DNA from: UBA1189 sp045544835
GTDB lineage: Bacteria > Bacteroidota > Bacteroidia > Bacteroidales > Bacteroidaceae
Direction of reading: 5' to 3'
DNA length: 7,421 nucleotides
Assembly: GCA_045544835.1 (NCBI GenBank)
Contig: JAZPZS010000053.1
Coordinates: 1 to 7,421 of the forward strand
This document shows positions 6,688 to 7,421 of the stretch, piece by piece (position 1 is the stretch's first letter; every line of letters begins with the position of its first letter). The translations under genes and the position numbers were made by a program. The notes under the pieces are model-generated. The model was not told the DNA's origin. It ran no database searches and saw nothing but the letters and a program-made list of their open reading frames with translations.

Positions 6688-6695
6688 CAAATTTA
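6688..6695 (-). promoter_or_regulatory. Possible second -7 element for ORF6N-uvrC
   Basis: On the minus strand TAAATTTG matches TAnnTTTG and would give a leader of about 35 bases. No TTTG is found 19-21 bases upstream, so it is weaker than the site at 6731-6762. Confidence 0.3.
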
Positions 6696-6726
6696 GTCAC
6701 ATCGTTATTCTGTGATTACTTAAGTT

Positions 6727-6840
6727 GTTGCAAAGATAATCATAAGCGAGTGAACAAACAACAAAGTAGGACGAGCAAAACTCGTTTTAGCGAGTAATAT
6801 TTTGTTGTTTGCTCGCAACAAGTGGGATTATCTTCACGAC
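6727..6840. repeat. Long imperfect palindrome (~114 bases) with internal hairpins
   Basis: Bases 6733-6741 pair perfectly with 6826-6834 (9 bp). 6746-6750 pair with 6812-6816 (5 bp), and 6755-6768 pair with 6798-6811 (14 bp, one G-U). GTTG 6727-6730 pairs with 6837-6840 beyond one mismatched stretch. The central loop can fold either as ACGAG/CTCGT (6771-6775 with 6781-6785) or as ACTCG/CGAGT (6780-6784 with 6791-6795), two mutually exclusive hairpins. GCGAG-type words recur through the element. It could be a MITE-like insertion, a structured leader, or an operator for the adjacent ORF6N protein. Confidence 0.65.
6731..6762 (-). promoter_or_regulatory. Candidate promoter of ORF6N-uvrC, inside a palindrome arm
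   Basis: On the minus strand TATCTTTG (6731-6738) matches the -7 consensus. GTTG (6759-6762) lies 20 bases upstream, one base off the TTTG consensus. The -7 element forms the outer left arm of the imperfect palindrome at 6727-6840, so folding or protein binding there would directly affect initiation. The leader would be about 75 bases. Confidence 0.5.
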
Positions 6841-6978
6841 TTACCGTAAAGATACTGTTTTATCAGATATATAGGACTATTGCTGAACGAAAATAGGCAT
6901 ATTTTCCGGATTATACAGCCTCAAAAGTAGCGCTCATACCAAAGAATAACTCCGACGGAGCAAACGAAAAAACAAAAT
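6841..6978. other. AT-rich intergenic stretch with no gene
   Basis: No open frame of useful length on either strand. It contains a perfect 11-base palindrome CTCCGACGGAG (6950-6960) and, on the minus strand, a lone TACTTTTG octamer near 6931-6938 with no -33 partner. It links the palindrome to the 22-bp tandem repeats. Confidence 0.5.
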
Positions 6979-7058
6979 ATCCACGGATATTTCATTACGT
7001 ATTCGTGGTTATTTCATCACGTATCCATGGATATTTCATTACGTATCCGCGGATATTT
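6979..7058. repeat. 22-bp tandem repeat (minisatellite), 3.6 units
   Basis: Units lie at 6979-7000, 7001-7022, 7023-7044 and 7045-7058 (14 bases, truncated). Each full unit is exactly 22 bases and ends ATTTCAT(T/C)ACGT. Units 1, 3 and 4 begin with a perfect palindromic core, ATCC-AC/ATCC-AT/ATCC-GC followed by GGAT. Unit 2 is degenerate (ATTCGTGGTT). Differences between units 1, 3 and 4 fall at the central dinucleotide, so they keep or nearly keep the palindrome. There are no unique spacers, so it is not a CRISPR array. It resembles the short tandem repeats found in intergenic elements of Bacteroidales such as Porphyromonas; this match is from memory. Confidence 0.85.
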
Positions 7059-7104
7059 AAGTTTTTGAATGAAAAGATGTGAATTATTGGGTGGATAGAA
7101 TAGA

Positions 7105-7290
7105 AGAAAAGATACGCCGCGGCTCAGAAAAACTAACCTCAAATGTTGCTTTTTCAGTTGTCTTGCTGTAACTTTATCTTGCTTTGGCAAGAAGAAGTTA
7201 GGCTGCGATTTAGCGACTTCGTCACACTCCTCGGGGAACCTAAAGGTTCCTTCGTCGCAACCGACGCTCATTCGCGTCGGCGGGATAAAA
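7105..7290. repeat. Hairpin-rich intergenic element, candidate dispersed repeat
   Basis: At least three hairpins are clustered. TCTTGC/GCAAGA lies at 7177-7192 with loop TTTG. GGAACC/GGTTCC lies at 7235-7250 with loop TAAA, enclosed by GCGAC/GTCGC (7213-7217 with 7254-7258). CCGACGC/GCGTCGG lies at 7261-7280 with a 6-base loop. A minus-strand frame (7017-7271, 84 codons) crosses both these hairpins and the 22-bp repeats. Its protein has no recognisable domain, and its C-terminus is simply translated repeat, so it is treated as spurious. I recall similar peptides annotated many times in Bacteroidales genomes, which would fit a dispersed element; not checked. Confidence 0.5.
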
Positions 7291-7305
7291 AATAAATGAA
7301 TTTAT

Positions 7306-7336
7306 TTTGTTCTTCTCTCGGTTTGCACTAACTTTG
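7306..7336 (+). promoter_or_regulatory. Bacteroides-type promoter reading out of the window
   Basis: TTTG (7306-7309), a 19-base spacer and TAACTTTG (7329-7336) match the full consensus on the plus strand. Transcription should start near 7342. It is divergent from the ORF6N-uvrC unit, and its gene lies beyond 7421. Confidence 0.75.
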
Positions 7337-7341
7337 TAGCG

Positions 7342-7421
7342 ATGAGTCGAAAGTCTCGTCAAGACATTTTGGTAAAATAGAAGCGTTATGCTCTCTTGTT
7401 AATGGAAACGTAGGAAATTTT
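7342..7421 (+). other. Untranslated leader or start of a non-coding RNA (truncated)
   Basis: The 80 bases after the plus-strand promoter contain only tiny frames: 12 codons from ATG 7342 ending TAG 7380, then ATG 7388 and ATG 7402, each closed within a few codons. A small stem GTCT/AGAC sits near 7353-7365. Either this is a long 5' leader of an unseen gene or the beginning of a small RNA. The 12-codon frame is probably chance. Confidence 0.35.

Noticed and set aside
6979..7058. CRISPR array
   Set aside because: Repeats are directly adjacent with no spacers, and no cas gene is present.
7017..7271. 84-codon minus-strand open frame in the repeat region
   Set aside because: It runs through perfect hairpins and ends in translated 22-bp repeats, with no domain. 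Kept as part of the repeat element rather than as a gene, though it may be annotated as a hypothetical protein.
6650..7421. tRNA, rRNA or integrase attachment site in the long gap
   Set aside because: No cloverleaf, CCA-type end or duplicated tRNA 3' end was recognised on either strand.

Overview
The window looks like chromosomal DNA of a Bacteroidota member, most likely order Bacteroidales (Prevotella or Porphyromonas-like; genus not determined). The main evidence is promoters of the Bacteroides type (TTTG, 19-20 bases, TAnnTTTG), which fit upstream of several genes, together with weak or absent Shine-Dalgarno sequences. The genes are housekeeping or core-accessory types: DNA repair, DNA methylation, an extracytoplasmic-function (ECF) sigma factor, a small multidrug resistance (SMR) transporter and a metallophosphoesterase. 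The last ~770 bases are a non-coding, repeat-rich stretch.

Layout from left to right. Bases 1-172 are the 3' end of a plus-strand gene for a cysteine-rich protein, possibly a radical-SAM/SPASM C-terminus. It converges on a minus-strand block, with a strong bidirectional hairpin terminator at 266-301 in between. All remaining genes are on the minus strand. A SugE/Gdx-like SMR transporter (1408-1731) is followed by a membrane-anchored YkuE-like metallophosphoesterase (304-1395) in one transcript, driven by a promoter at 1792-1823. Upstream is a solitary beta-class DNA methyltransferase (1855-2793) with its own promoter at 2823-2854. Next come an ECF sigma factor (3523-3993) and, 21 bases downstream, a four-helix membrane protein with a glycine zipper (2911-3501), probably one operon. 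After a gap with two hairpins come uvrC (4247-6064) and, 6 bases upstream of it, an ORF6N-domain DNA-binding protein (6071-6649).

Bases 6650-7421 hold no credible gene. In order they contain ORF6N promoter elements, a ~114-base imperfect palindrome (6727-6840), a 22-bp tandem repeat of 3.6 units (6979-7058), a hairpin-rich segment (about 7105-7290), and a good plus-strand promoter (7306-7336) firing out of the window. The repeats look like a MITE or minisatellite-type intergenic element.

The likely functional themes are export of guanidinium-like cations with a phosphoesterase partner, nucleotide excision repair coupled to a phage-type regulator, epigenetic methylation, and an envelope or stress-responsive sigma factor paired with a membrane protein. 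No complete new defence or mobile system is evident. The most interesting parts are the repeat-rich region, the ORF6N-uvrC pairing and the sigma/membrane-protein pair.
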